From assembly GCA_009694295.1 (NCBI GenBank), contig SHVJ01000015.1:1-33491 (forward strand): a stretch of DNA of 33,491 nt, given 5' to 3'. This document shows positions 7,387 to 14,669 of this stretch, one piece after another. Position numbers and translations under genes: made by a program. Position 1 is the stretch's first letter. Each line of letters opens with the position of its first letter. The notes beneath the pieces are model-generated. The model ran no database searches. It had not been told where the DNA came from and saw only the letters and a list, made by a program, of their open reading frames with translations. The DNA is from Acidimicrobiia bacterium. Lineage in GTDB: Bacteria; Actinomycetota; Acidimicrobiia; IMCC26256; PALSA-555.

Positions 7387-8619
7387 GTGCTCGGTCGGAT
7401 CCGCCAGATAGCTGCTGAATTGGGTGCGGCGATGGCCGAGCTCGATCCAGCGTGCTTCGACGGCCGATCTGCCGGCGTGCTGATGGAGGAGTTCGCTCGG
7501 ATTGAGCACTTCGGGGGCGCAGGCAAGACGCTCATGGCGCGCCGAGTCGACGATGTGCGTGCGTTCAACCCTTCGCAGCACCGCAGTGCAGCCCACTACC
7601 TGGCCAAGGTGAGCGGCACTTCGGTGTTTGCCGCGGAGCAGACGATACGTACCTCACACGAGGTCGGTGATCTGCCCGCGACTGAAGCAGCGCTGCGCGC
7701 CGGTGCGCTCTCGAGTGTGCAAGCGAAAGAGGTCGCTGCCGCGGCGAGCGCAGATCCATCGGCCGAGTCGCTGCTCCTGAGTCGGGCATCGACGGATGGG
7801 ATCAAGGGGTTGAAGGCCGAGGCCGCGCGCGTGATCGCCGCAGCCAGCACCGATGAGAATGCCCGCTACGACTGCATCACGCGTGAGCGCACGTTCCGGC
7901 ACTGGCGCGACCACGACGGCTCGGGCCGAATCGACGTGCGTGGCCCGCTGGATCTCACCGCCCGGGTTGCGTTGGCGTTGGCTCCGTATGAGGCGGCGTT
8001 GTTCGCTGCAGCCAAGGACCGCGACGAACCCGTCAACAACGCAGCGCTGATGTTCGACGCACTCGTTGCGATGGCTGACGCGTCCGCCGGGGAGATGCCC
8101 AAGGGCTCCGGTCCGCTGCCCACCGTCAACGTCCGCATCGACCACCGTGCCTTTGTCGCGGGCGACACCGAGCCTGGCGAGGTGTGCGAGATCGTCGGGT
8201 TGGGTCCGATTCCGGTGAGTGTCGCCCGACGCCTTGCTGACGACGCTTTCCTCAAGGCGATCATCACCGGCGTCAACGTCCTCACGATCTCGCACCTCGG
8301 GCGCACGATCCCGGCGCATCTGCGCACCGCACTGGACGAGCTGTTCCCCGAATGCGCCATCGAAGGCTGCAACGTCGCTTGGAGCCTGGAGATCGACCAC
8401 AACCAACCGTTCGAGGCCCGCGGGCCCACCGCGTTGTGGAACCTCAACAAGCTCTGCCGATACCACCATCAGCAGAAGACCCGCCATGACCTGCGGCTCG
8501 TCGGCGAAGGCACCAACAAACGGCTGGTGCCCAAGGCCGAATGGCACCCACCCGACCGAATTACCGATCGAAAACGGCAGGGGCAGCCGCCCCGGCGCCG
8601 GGCCTTCGTAGCCGCTTGA
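7387..8619 (+). CDS. DUF222 / HNH endonuclease-like protein (13E12-type)
   Basis: This 410-residue protein has the architecture of actinobacterial DUF222-HNH proteins, known in mycobacteria as the REP13E12 family. These are repeated, possibly mobile genes whose copies serve as phage attachment loci. The helical DUF222 region covers about residues 1-300. The C-terminal HNH nuclease begins with the zinc-type pair Cys323/Cys328 (PECAIEGC), then LEIDHNQPFEARGP (Asp337-His338), and ends with LCRYHHQQKT (Cys357, His360, His361). The motif is complete, so nuclease activity is plausible. The GTG start follows a strong RBS. The C-terminal tail (PPRRRAFVAA) runs over a perfect 12-base palindrome (8591-8602), just before the right repeat. 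Its insertion between two catabolic operons, flanked by repeats, suggests acquisition (inference). Confidence 0.9.
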   Translation: MLGRIRQIAAELGAAMAELDPACFDGRSAGVLMEEFARIEHFGGAGKTLMARRVDDVRAFNPSQHRSAAHYLAKVSGTSVFAAEQTIRTSHEVGDLPATEAALRAGALSSVQAKEVAAAASADPSAESLLLSRASTDGIKGLKAEAARVIAAASTDENARYDCITRERTFRHWRDHDGSGRIDVRGPLDLTARVALALAPYEAALFAAAKDRDEPVNNAALMFDALVAMADASAGEMPKGSGPLPTVNVRIDHRAFVAGDTEPGEVCEIVGLGPIPVSVARRLADDAFLKAIITGVNVLTISHLGRTIPAHLRTALDELFPECAIEGCNVAWSLEIDHNQPFEARGPTALWNLNKLCRYHHQQKTRHDLRLVGEGTNKRLVPKAEWHPPDRITDRKRQGQPPRRRAFVAA

Positions 8620-8623
8620 TGCT

Positions 8624-8643
8624 CATCAACACGCACGTTGATG
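8624..8643 (-). repeat. Right copy of inverted repeat flanking the DUF222/HNH gene
   Basis: On the minus strand it reads CATCAACGTGCGTGTTGATG, 17 of 20 identical to 7231-7250. It starts five bases after the HNH stop codon. Its arms CATCAAC/GTTGATG can pair around a six-base loop. Confidence 0.65.
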
Positions 8644-8693
8644 CTTGGGCCGTTGCGCCCGTAGGCTGCGATCGCCGTCCGCCGGGGGAGTCC

Positions 8694-9461
8694 ATGGTCA
8701 AGCAGCAGCGCACCATCGAGGCCGACGCGCCTGTGGCCGACGGGTATCCCGCCACGTGCGCCGTCAGCGGCGAGATCACGGCTCGGCGCCTGAGCCCCGA
8801 CGATTTCTCTCTCTGGCTCTACGTGAGCGAGCTCCGGGCGGGGGCGACCTTGGAGTGGGGCACCGACCACGGCGACGAGGCGGTCTACGTGATCGACGGC
8901 GTGCTCGACATCTCAGGGACGGGTTCCGGTGATGCGGTCGAGGCCGCCGAGTGCGTGGCCGGCGGGGCGATCCTCGTGGAGTCGGCCATGCCGGCCCGAG
9001 CGGTGGCGCGGGGTGCAGCGAAGGTGGCGCACTTCGGGTCGGCGAACCCGTCGGGCGAGCGCCGCGGCCAGACCGTGCACGTGATCGGGCCGCGCGGCCG
9101 CTACGAGTCGCCGCCCGATCGGCCGTTCTTCCGCTTCTTCGCCGATTCCACCTGTCCTACGTGCGACGCCTTCCTGTTGTTCTCGCAGCGCGATCACGGA
9201 TGGTCGGTCACGCCGCACTCGCATTCCGCCGATGAGCTCATCTACGTGCTCAGTGGTGGCGTGCGCACCGGAAGCCAGGTGAACAGCACCGGCACCTGTC
9301 TCGCGTTCGCCGCCAATGTGAAGTACGCGCTCGCCGCCGAGGAGAGTGGCTTCGAGAGCATCAACTTCCGGGCGCGCCGTTCGATGCTCGAGTTCGTCGA
9401 TGGCGATGGCTCGATCGAGGAGACCGCCGCGAATGTGGGCGGCATTGAGGTGAAGTCGTGA
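8694..9461 (+). CDS. Bicupin domain protein
   Basis: This 255-residue protein has two cupin beta-barrels. Cupins are metal-binding dioxygenases, isomerases or binding proteins; the exact reaction here is unknown. Seen: cupin 1 with WGTDHGDEAVYVIDGVLDI (about residues 60-80), an intervening CPTCDAFLLFSQRDHGW and cupin 2 with PHSHSADELIYVLSGGVRTG (about residues 175-195). The second barrel has the better metal-binding His-x-His...Glu pattern. ATG 8694 is chosen because GGGGGAG at 8684-8690 precedes it. The frame upstream to 8541 overlaps the HNH gene and reads as noise. Its GTGA overlap with the next gene makes it the first member of a four-gene operon. Confidence 0.88.
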   Translation: MVKQQRTIEADAPVADGYPATCAVSGEITARRLSPDDFSLWLYVSELRAGATLEWGTDHGDEAVYVIDGVLDISGTGSGDAVEAAECVAGGAILVESAMPARAVARGAAKVAHFGSANPSGERRGQTVHVIGPRGRYESPPDRPFFRFFADSTCPTCDAFLLFSQRDHGWSVTPHSHSADELIYVLSGGVRTGSQVNSTGTCLAFAANVKYALAAEESGFESINFRARRSMLEFVDGDGSIEETAANVGGIEVKS

Positions 9462-10339
9462 CTCTCGAACGTACCGAGCTGGAGACAGTCATCTACGAGA
9501 AGGAAGGCGCGATCGCACGCGTCATCCTGAACCGGCCCGAGAAGGCGAACACGCAGTCGTCGCAGCTCGTCTGGGACTTCGACACCGCGCTGCGCACGGC
9601 CGAGCGCGACTACGACGTGAAGGTTGTCATCATCAAGGGCAACGGCAAAGGGTTCTGCGCCGGGCACGTGATGAGTGGCGAGCCCGGCACGTACCCCGAG
9701 ACCGAAGCGGCGATCGACGAGCTCGGCAGCGTCTGGCGCGCTCGCTACCAGCTCTTCGTCTGGCCAGTGCTCTACCTCTGGGAGTTTCCGAAGCCGACCA
9801 TCTCGCAAGTGCACGGGTACGCGCTCGGGGGCGGTTCGTACTGGGCGCTGCTCACCGACCTCACCGTGTGTTCGGACGACGCGTGGTTCCAGATGCCACT
9901 CGTCCAAGGTCTCGGGTTCCCCGGCGGGCAGACGATGGTCGAACCCTGGGTGTTCATGAACTACAAGCGCGCCGCCGAATATCTGCTCACATCACAGAAG
10001 CTCAGCGCACTCGAGGCGCTCGACTTCGGACTCGTCAATCGGGTGGTGCCGCTCGACCAGCTCGAGGCGACGGTCGAGGAGCTCGCCGAGAAGATCTCGC
10101 GTCCGCCGCTCACCACATTGATGACGACGAAGATGGGACTCCGCCGCGCGTGGGAGATGATGGGGATGCGGCTGCACATGCAGCAGTCGGCCGACCTCAT
10201 GACCGTGGCGTCGTCGGCTGGCGACGTGCAGGGATTCCTCGACCCGGTGTACCAGCGCCGCATGCGTGGTGAGACGACAGACCCGGAAGGCACGCAGCGG
10301 CCCACGTATCCGAGCCAGCGCGCCGAAACTGACGACTGA
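9458..10339 (+). CDS. Enoyl-CoA hydratase/isomerase (crotonase) family protein
   Basis: This 293-residue crotonase-fold protein uses GTG 9458, overlapping the cupin stop as GTGA. The family binds acyl-CoA and stabilises an enolate with two backbone NH groups. Both oxyanion loops are visible: GNGKGFCAGH (61-70) and VHGYALGGGSYWALL (118-132). The following loop reads QMPLVQGLGFPGG (145-157). Classical hydratases have Gln-Pro-Glu there, so the usual catalytic Glu appears to be Leu. It may therefore be an isomerase, ring-hydrolase or other crotonase chemistry rather than a hydratase. The C-terminal tail (about 260-293) is polar. A beta-oxidation-type or ring-modifying step is inferred from context. 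Confidence 0.92.
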   Translation: MTLERTELETVIYEKEGAIARVILNRPEKANTQSSQLVWDFDTALRTAERDYDVKVVIIKGNGKGFCAGHVMSGEPGTYPETEAAIDELGSVWRARYQLFVWPVLYLWEFPKPTISQVHGYALGGGSYWALLTDLTVCSDDAWFQMPLVQGLGFPGGQTMVEPWVFMNYKRAAEYLLTSQKLSALEALDFGLVNRVVPLDQLEATVEELAEKISRPPLTTLMTTKMGLRRAWEMMGMRLHMQQSADLMTVASSAGDVQGFLDPVYQRRMRGETTDPEGTQRPTYPSQRAETDD

Positions 10340-11091
10340 TGCCCGCGAGCAAGGCCACCACGACCAAGAACACCACGACCAAGAACACTGGGACCACGAG
10401 CACGGACGCCAAGAAGAAGACGAGTGCGGCTGGCTCCGGGATGGCGCAGCGGCGAGCCGAACGGCGCGGTGCCGATCGTCGCAACTCCGAAGAGCGTTGG
10501 GCGGCGATCATGGAGGCCGGCTCCGAGGTATTTCGCCGGCTCGGCTACGCGCAGGCGACCTTGGAAGACGTGGCGCGCGAAGTGGGGATCAACCGGGCGA
10601 CGCTCTACTACTACGTCGCCGACAAGGAAGAGCTGCTGATCGCGATCCTCGACGAACCGATCCACCGGATGACGAGCGACCTGCGCGACATCGCGGCGCT
10701 GCCGCTCCCACCCACCGAGCGACTCCGCAAGGCGATCACACATCACATGCACACGCTCGAAGACAACTACCCCGAGCTGTTCGTGTTCCTCGCCGAGAAC
10801 CTCCACATACTGACCGTGGGCTCCGACCGCGACATCCAGGCGAACGCGCATGCGTACGGTGAAGTGATGATCGGGCTGCTGGAAGAGGGGATCGCGGCGG
10901 GCGAGTTTCGAGCCGACCTCGATCCCCGGATCGTGATGCTCGGCATCATCGGGATGCTCAACTGGTCGCACCGCTGGTACACGCCCGACGGGAAGCGCAC
11001 GCTCCCGGAGATTGGTGAGGAGTTCGCCAGCCTCGTCCTCGAGGGTTTCTCGAACCCGCCCCTTCCCACTTCGTCGGGTGATCTCACGTGA
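10339..11091 (+). CDS. TetR/AcrR-family transcriptional regulator
   Basis: This 250-residue regulator has its ATG sharing one base with the preceding stop (TGATG). The HTH lies at about residues 50-95: ERWAAIMEAGSEVFRRLGYA, TLEDVAREVGINRATLYYYV and ADKEELL. A ligand-binding helical domain follows, with a TetR_C-type WSHRWYTPDG near residue 215. The first 35 residues are a Thr/Lys/Ala-rich tail encoded partly by a 15-base tandem repeat. It resembles the basic DNA-contacting tails of some TetR proteins. Met35 (10441) is an alternative start that removes it. It probably represses the surrounding acyl-CoA catabolic genes in response to a CoA ester (inference). Confidence 0.93.
   Translation: MPASKATTTKNTTTKNTGTTSTDAKKKTSAAGSGMAQRRAERRGADRRNSEERWAAIMEAGSEVFRRLGYAQATLEDVAREVGINRATLYYYVADKEELLIAILDEPIHRMTSDLRDIAALPLPPTERLRKAITHHMHTLEDNYPELFVFLAENLHILTVGSDRDIQANAHAYGEVMIGLLEEGIAAGEFRADLDPRIVMLGIIGMLNWSHRWYTPDGKRTLPEIGEEFASLVLEGFSNPPLPTSSGDLT
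10357..10386 (+). repeat. 15-bp tandem repeat in TetR N-terminal tail
   Basis: There are two exact copies of ACCACGACCAAGAAC, at 10357-10371 and 10372-10386, with a degenerate third related stretch after them. They encode the repeated Thr-Thr-Lys-Asn tail. The unit length is a multiple of three, so copy-number change keeps the frame. Confidence 0.9.
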
Positions 11092-12560
11092 TTCGAAGGT
11101 GTCTCGTTGTGATGCTGTCGACAGCGCTCCTGGGCTTGAGCGGAGCCGCGCATGCCGGTGTCGCTGTGCCGGAGTTGCTCGACCGCGACTGCCAGCCGCT
11201 GCCGCCAGGGAGCACCGTGAGGGTCGACTGCTACTGGCTGGTCGTGCCCGAGAACCGTGACGACCCCAAGAGTCAAGACATCCAGATCGCGGTCTCGGTG
11301 ATGCACAGCCGCGCCGAGGAGCCCGAACCCGATCCGGTGGTGTTCCTCGCCGGCGGCCCGGGCGACGAGGCGCTCGCAGGGTTGGAGAACTTCGTCGAGA
11401 GCCCGATGTTGGAGAATCGCGACATCGTGCTCTTCGACCAGCGCGGCACCGGGCTTTCGGAACCGTCGCTCGACTGTCCGGAACGGGTCGACGCCGTAAC
11501 GGTGAACCTGAGCGATGCCCAGGAACCCGAGATCGAGTATCGACGATTGCGTCAGGCCACGATTGAGTGCCGGAAGCGCCTCCTGAGCGACGGCATCAGT
11601 CTCGGTGCGTACAACACAGCAGAGAACGCGGCTGACGTGGCCGACCTGCGGGTCGCGCTCGGTCTGGATGAGTGGAACCTCTACGGGGTGTCGTACGGCA
11701 CGCGGCTCGCGTTGGAAACAATGCGGTCGTTTCCCGAAGGCATACGCACAGTCGTGCTCGACTCCGTGGACCCGCCCGACATGGGTGGGCTCCAGATCTC
11801 CACCGACGGCGCCGCCGCGGCGTTCGATCGGCTGGTTGGCGCGTGTAATCCCGACCCGAGCTGCTCCGTCGAGCAGCCCGACCTGGATCAGATCATCGAA
11901 GACCTAGTCGCGAAGTACAACGAGACCCCAGCCGAGATCACTACTGGCGCCGGAGTTCGGCTGCTACTCACCGGCGATGACATCTATGCCGGGCTGTTCG
12001 ATGCGATGCGGATCACCGAGTCGCTCCCCACATTGCCGACGATCATCGAGAGCATCGACGATGGCGACTTTGGGTTGCTCGAGGTGCAAGCCGAGGCGGG
12101 GATCACCGCGTTCGGCTCACCGATGAAAGGGATGTTCCTGTCGGTGGAATGTGCCGACGCGGCCAAGTTTGCTGATCCCAAGCGAGATGCGCAACGGGCG
12201 TCCAGCACGCCTTCGCCGGCGTCCGCACTGGTCCAGTACACCGCGCAGGCGTTCTGCGCCGACTGGAAGGTCAAGCCGCTCCCCGACGCATTCAGCCGGC
12301 CGGTGAGGTCGAAGATCCCGACGCTGGTGTTGGCTGGCAGCCTCGATCCGGTCACGCCCGCGAGCGACAGCGCGCGGACGGCCAAGAGGTTGCGCAACGC
12401 CACGTACATCGAGTTCGAGAACTTCGGCCACGGTGTCACGGTCGGTACCGACTGCCCGCGCCAGGTTCGTCAGGCGTTCCTCGACGATCCTGAGGCCGAG
12501 CTCGACCTTGCCTGCCTCAACGAGCCGGCGCCCGAGTTCCTCTCGCAGGGTTTGATCTGA
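11088..12560 (+). CDS. Exported alpha/beta hydrolase, TAP-like (prolyl aminopeptidase/esterase type)
   Basis: This 490-residue hydrolase starts at GTG 11088 (GTGA overlap with tetR). An N-terminal signal peptide is visible: RR near the start, a hydrophobic core LVVMLSTALLGLSG and AHA before residue 24. The mature enzyme has oxyanion motif FLAGGPGDEA (86-95), DQRGTG (117-122), nucleophile Ser202 in GVSYGT, Asp420 in AGSLDPVTP and His448 in FGHGV, so the triad is complete. Several cysteines (35, 48, 130, 161 and later ones) suit an extracytoplasmic protein. The layout matches actinobacterial TAP-domain exported peptidases and esterases. It may release the operon's substrate outside the membrane (inference). 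Confidence 0.92.
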   Translation: MIRRCLVVMLSTALLGLSGAAHAGVAVPELLDRDCQPLPPGSTVRVDCYWLVVPENRDDPKSQDIQIAVSVMHSRAEEPEPDPVVFLAGGPGDEALAGLENFVESPMLENRDIVLFDQRGTGLSEPSLDCPERVDAVTVNLSDAQEPEIEYRRLRQATIECRKRLLSDGISLGAYNTAENAADVADLRVALGLDEWNLYGVSYGTRLALETMRSFPEGIRTVVLDSVDPPDMGGLQISTDGAAAAFDRLVGACNPDPSCSVEQPDLDQIIEDLVAKYNETPAEITTGAGVRLLLTGDDIYAGLFDAMRITESLPTLPTIIESIDDGDFGLLEVQAEAGITAFGSPMKGMFLSVECADAAKFADPKRDAQRASSTPSPASALVQYTAQAFCADWKVKPLPDAFSRPVRSKIPTLVLAGSLDPVTPASDSARTAKRLRNATYIEFENFGHGVTVGTDCPRQVRQAFLDDPEAELDLACLNEPAPEFLSQGLI

Positions 12561-12587
12561 AGGCCGGACTCATCTAGCGCCTCCCGA

Positions 12588-14612
12588 TTACAGAGCGCGG
12601 GCCGCGATGTTGCCGTCGTAGACGGCGCGGTCGACCGGTCGCACCGCCACCGCATCTCCAACGATTTGGAGATCGAGATCGGGCGATCGTTCGCGTAGCT
12701 CACGGAAGAGGGAGTCGTCGGGCAGGCCGTTCGTGCGGATGATGACGCTGGTCACGTGTGAGATCGCATCGAGCTGCCGTGACAGCACGTCGACGAGCGT
12801 GACCTCATGGTCGCCGATGAACGCGAGTGCAGTGCTCGGGCGCCAGACCATCCCGGCTTGGACAGCACGGGGGAGGATTGCCGCCTGGGTCTCGCCGTCG
12901 AGCGCCATCGGCACAGGGAGGGTGGTTACGCAGATCGCTTCATGACCATGCGTCGCGAGCATCTCGCCGAGTCCGATGGCCTGTGCATGGCCGACGCCAT
13001 CCAGCAACACCACCTTGTTGCCGAGGGAGTTGGGATCGGCGATCAACCGTCGCAGTGCCTCGACGTGGTCGAGCACCCAGTCCTGCTCTGATCCCGGCAC
13101 GGGCATCGGGTGGTACGCCGAGCGCGCCACCTTCGACGGAGTGCCGCCGGTCGCGATCACGACCGCGTCGGGAGCGAGCGCCAAGACCGAATCGACCGTG
13201 GCTTCTGCGCCGGTGCGAACGTCGACGCCCTGACGCGCACACTCGTCGATGCGCCAGCGCGCGATCTCCCAGATCTCTTCTCTTCCTGGGAGCTCGGCGG
13301 CCAATCGCAACGCGCCGCCTAGTTGTCCATCGCGTTCGAGCAGCGTTACGTCGTGGCCACGCGCCGCCGCCGTGTGCGCGGCTTCCATGCCGCCAGGCCC
13401 ACCTCCGACCACCACAACCTTCTTCTTTACAAGAGCAGGTGTGAGCGTGCCGAGGCCCAACTCATCTTCTCTGCCGACCGCGGGGTTCTGCACGCAGTTG
13501 ATCGGCATCGATTGGAGCAAGTTGCCGTAACACGACTGGTTGATCCCGGTGCACCGCCGGATCTCCTCGCCGCGACCATCGCGCGCCTTGTTGACCCACT
13601 CGGGGTCGGCGATGAGCGCGCGTACCAACGTGATGCCGTCAGCCTCACCGCGTTCGAGGATGCCTTCGGCTTCATCGGGCGTGAGGATGCGATGGACGGT
13701 GAAGACCGGAGTCTCGTCGCGCACGCGATCGCGGATCTTCTGCGCGGCGTACGTGCCGAACATGTGCGGGGAGTAGTTGGTGCGCACCATGCCGATGCCA
13801 CCAATGCCCACGCTCACGTTCAGGTAGTCGGCGAGTCCGAGCTCGACGTAGCGAGCTGCGATCTCGGCGCAGTCGTCGGCGGTGAGTCCTGGTTGACCGT
13901 GACTCTGCTCGTCGTCGCCCGCGAGGCGAATGCCCACCGCTACGGATGGACCAACCGCCTCGCGCACCGCGCTGATGACCTCGACCCCGAAGCGCATCCG
14001 GTTCTCGAGCGAGCCGCCATACCCGTCAGATCGATAGTTGAACTTCGGCGACAGGAATTGATGCAGGAGATAGCCGTGCGCGCTCTGGATCTCGATGCCG
14101 TCGAAGCCGCCCGCCACCGCGTTGCGGGCGCAGCGCACGTGGTACTCGATCGCCTCCGCGATGTCGGCGGCGTCCATCTCCTTGGGCGCCTCGAAGTAGT
14201 CGGGCGACATCGAGGGGCCGACGGCCACCTGCTTCGACCAGTTGCCGAGCATCATCGCCCCGGAGTGGGTGAGCTGGATGAAGGCGAGCGCGCCGTGCTC
14301 GTGGACCTGGCTGGTAAGCGATTCGTAGTGCGGGATGCAGGCTTCGTCCCAGCCGTTGGCGTTGTTCGCCATCTTGTAGCCGGTGTTGGGGGAGACGGCC
14401 GTCTCGCCCGCGATCACCGCGGCCACGCCGCCCGCGGCTCGCTCGGCCAGGTACTTCCCGTAGCGCCGGCCGGAGAAGCCGGGTTCGCCCCAGACCGGGC
14501 TGGGCTCGCTGAACATGGTGAAGTGCGCACCGCAGATGACCCGGTTGCGCAGCTCGACCGGCCCTACTCGGAGGGACTGGAAGAGCAGCGGATGCGCCGA
14601 TTCCGTGGTCAT
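12588..14612 (-). CDS. NADH:flavin oxidoreductase / 2,4-dienoyl-CoA reductase-like (FadH-type)
   Basis: This 674-residue multidomain flavoprotein has an old-yellow-enzyme FMN barrel (about 1-340), an Fe-S segment and FAD/NAD(P)H domains. ATG 14612 is chosen because the frame upstream runs antisense through the P450 gene. Seen: barrel motifs SAHGYLLHQFLSP and YGGSLENRMRF, dinucleotide motif VVVVGGGPGGMEAA (about 402-415) and ATGGTPS. The Fe-S segment reads RRCTGINQSCYG...INCVQNP, with Cys354, Cys361 and Cys373. Ile357 stands where FadH-type enzymes have the second cysteine. The family reduces conjugated enoyl-CoA or enones, or demethylates amines. The missing ligand suggests a modified or absent 4Fe-4S cluster. 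It is divergent from the P450. Confidence 0.92.
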   Translation of the reverse strand: MTTESAHPLLFQSLRVGPVELRNRVICGAHFTMFSEPSPVWGEPGFSGRRYGKYLAERAAGGVAAVIAGETAVSPNTGYKMANNANGWDEACIPHYESLTSQVHEHGALAFIQLTHSGAMMLGNWSKQVAVGPSMSPDYFEAPKEMDAADIAEAIEYHVRCARNAVAGGFDGIEIQSAHGYLLHQFLSPKFNYRSDGYGGSLENRMRFGVEVISAVREAVGPSVAVGIRLAGDDEQSHGQPGLTADDCAEIAARYVELGLADYLNVSVGIGGIGMVRTNYSPHMFGTYAAQKIRDRVRDETPVFTVHRILTPDEAEGILERGEADGITLVRALIADPEWVNKARDGRGEEIRRCTGINQSCYGNLLQSMPINCVQNPAVGREDELGLGTLTPALVKKKVVVVGGGPGGMEAAHTAAARGHDVTLLERDGQLGGALRLAAELPGREEIWEIARWRIDECARQGVDVRTGAEATVDSVLALAPDAVVIATGGTPSKVARSAYHPMPVPGSEQDWVLDHVEALRRLIADPNSLGNKVVLLDGVGHAQAIGLGEMLATHGHEAICVTTLPVPMALDGETQAAILPRAVQAGMVWRPSTALAFIGDHEVTLVDVLSRQLDAISHVTSVIIRTNGLPDDSLFRELRERSPDLDLQIVGDAVAVRPVDRAVYDGNIAARAL

Positions 14613-14620
14613 GGGCGGGC

Positions 14621-14626
14621 AGGCTA
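14621..14626 (-). promoter_or_regulatory. -10-like TAGCCT, possible leaderless start of the flavoprotein gene
   Basis: On the minus strand TAGCCT (TAnnnT pattern) is followed by eight bases and ATG 14612. No Shine-Dalgarno sequence is visible. The spacing suits a transcript beginning at or next to the start codon. No good -35 is evident. Confidence 0.35.
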
Positions 14627-14669
14627 TCCAGCGGTTCGATGCGCCGTGTGAGCGTGGCACCATGGAGCC

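Noticed and set aside
13323-14651. 442-residue plus-strand open frame
   Set aside because: It is antisense to the flavoprotein gene, with His/Arg/Val/Leu-rich low-complexity composition typical of a high-GC shadow.
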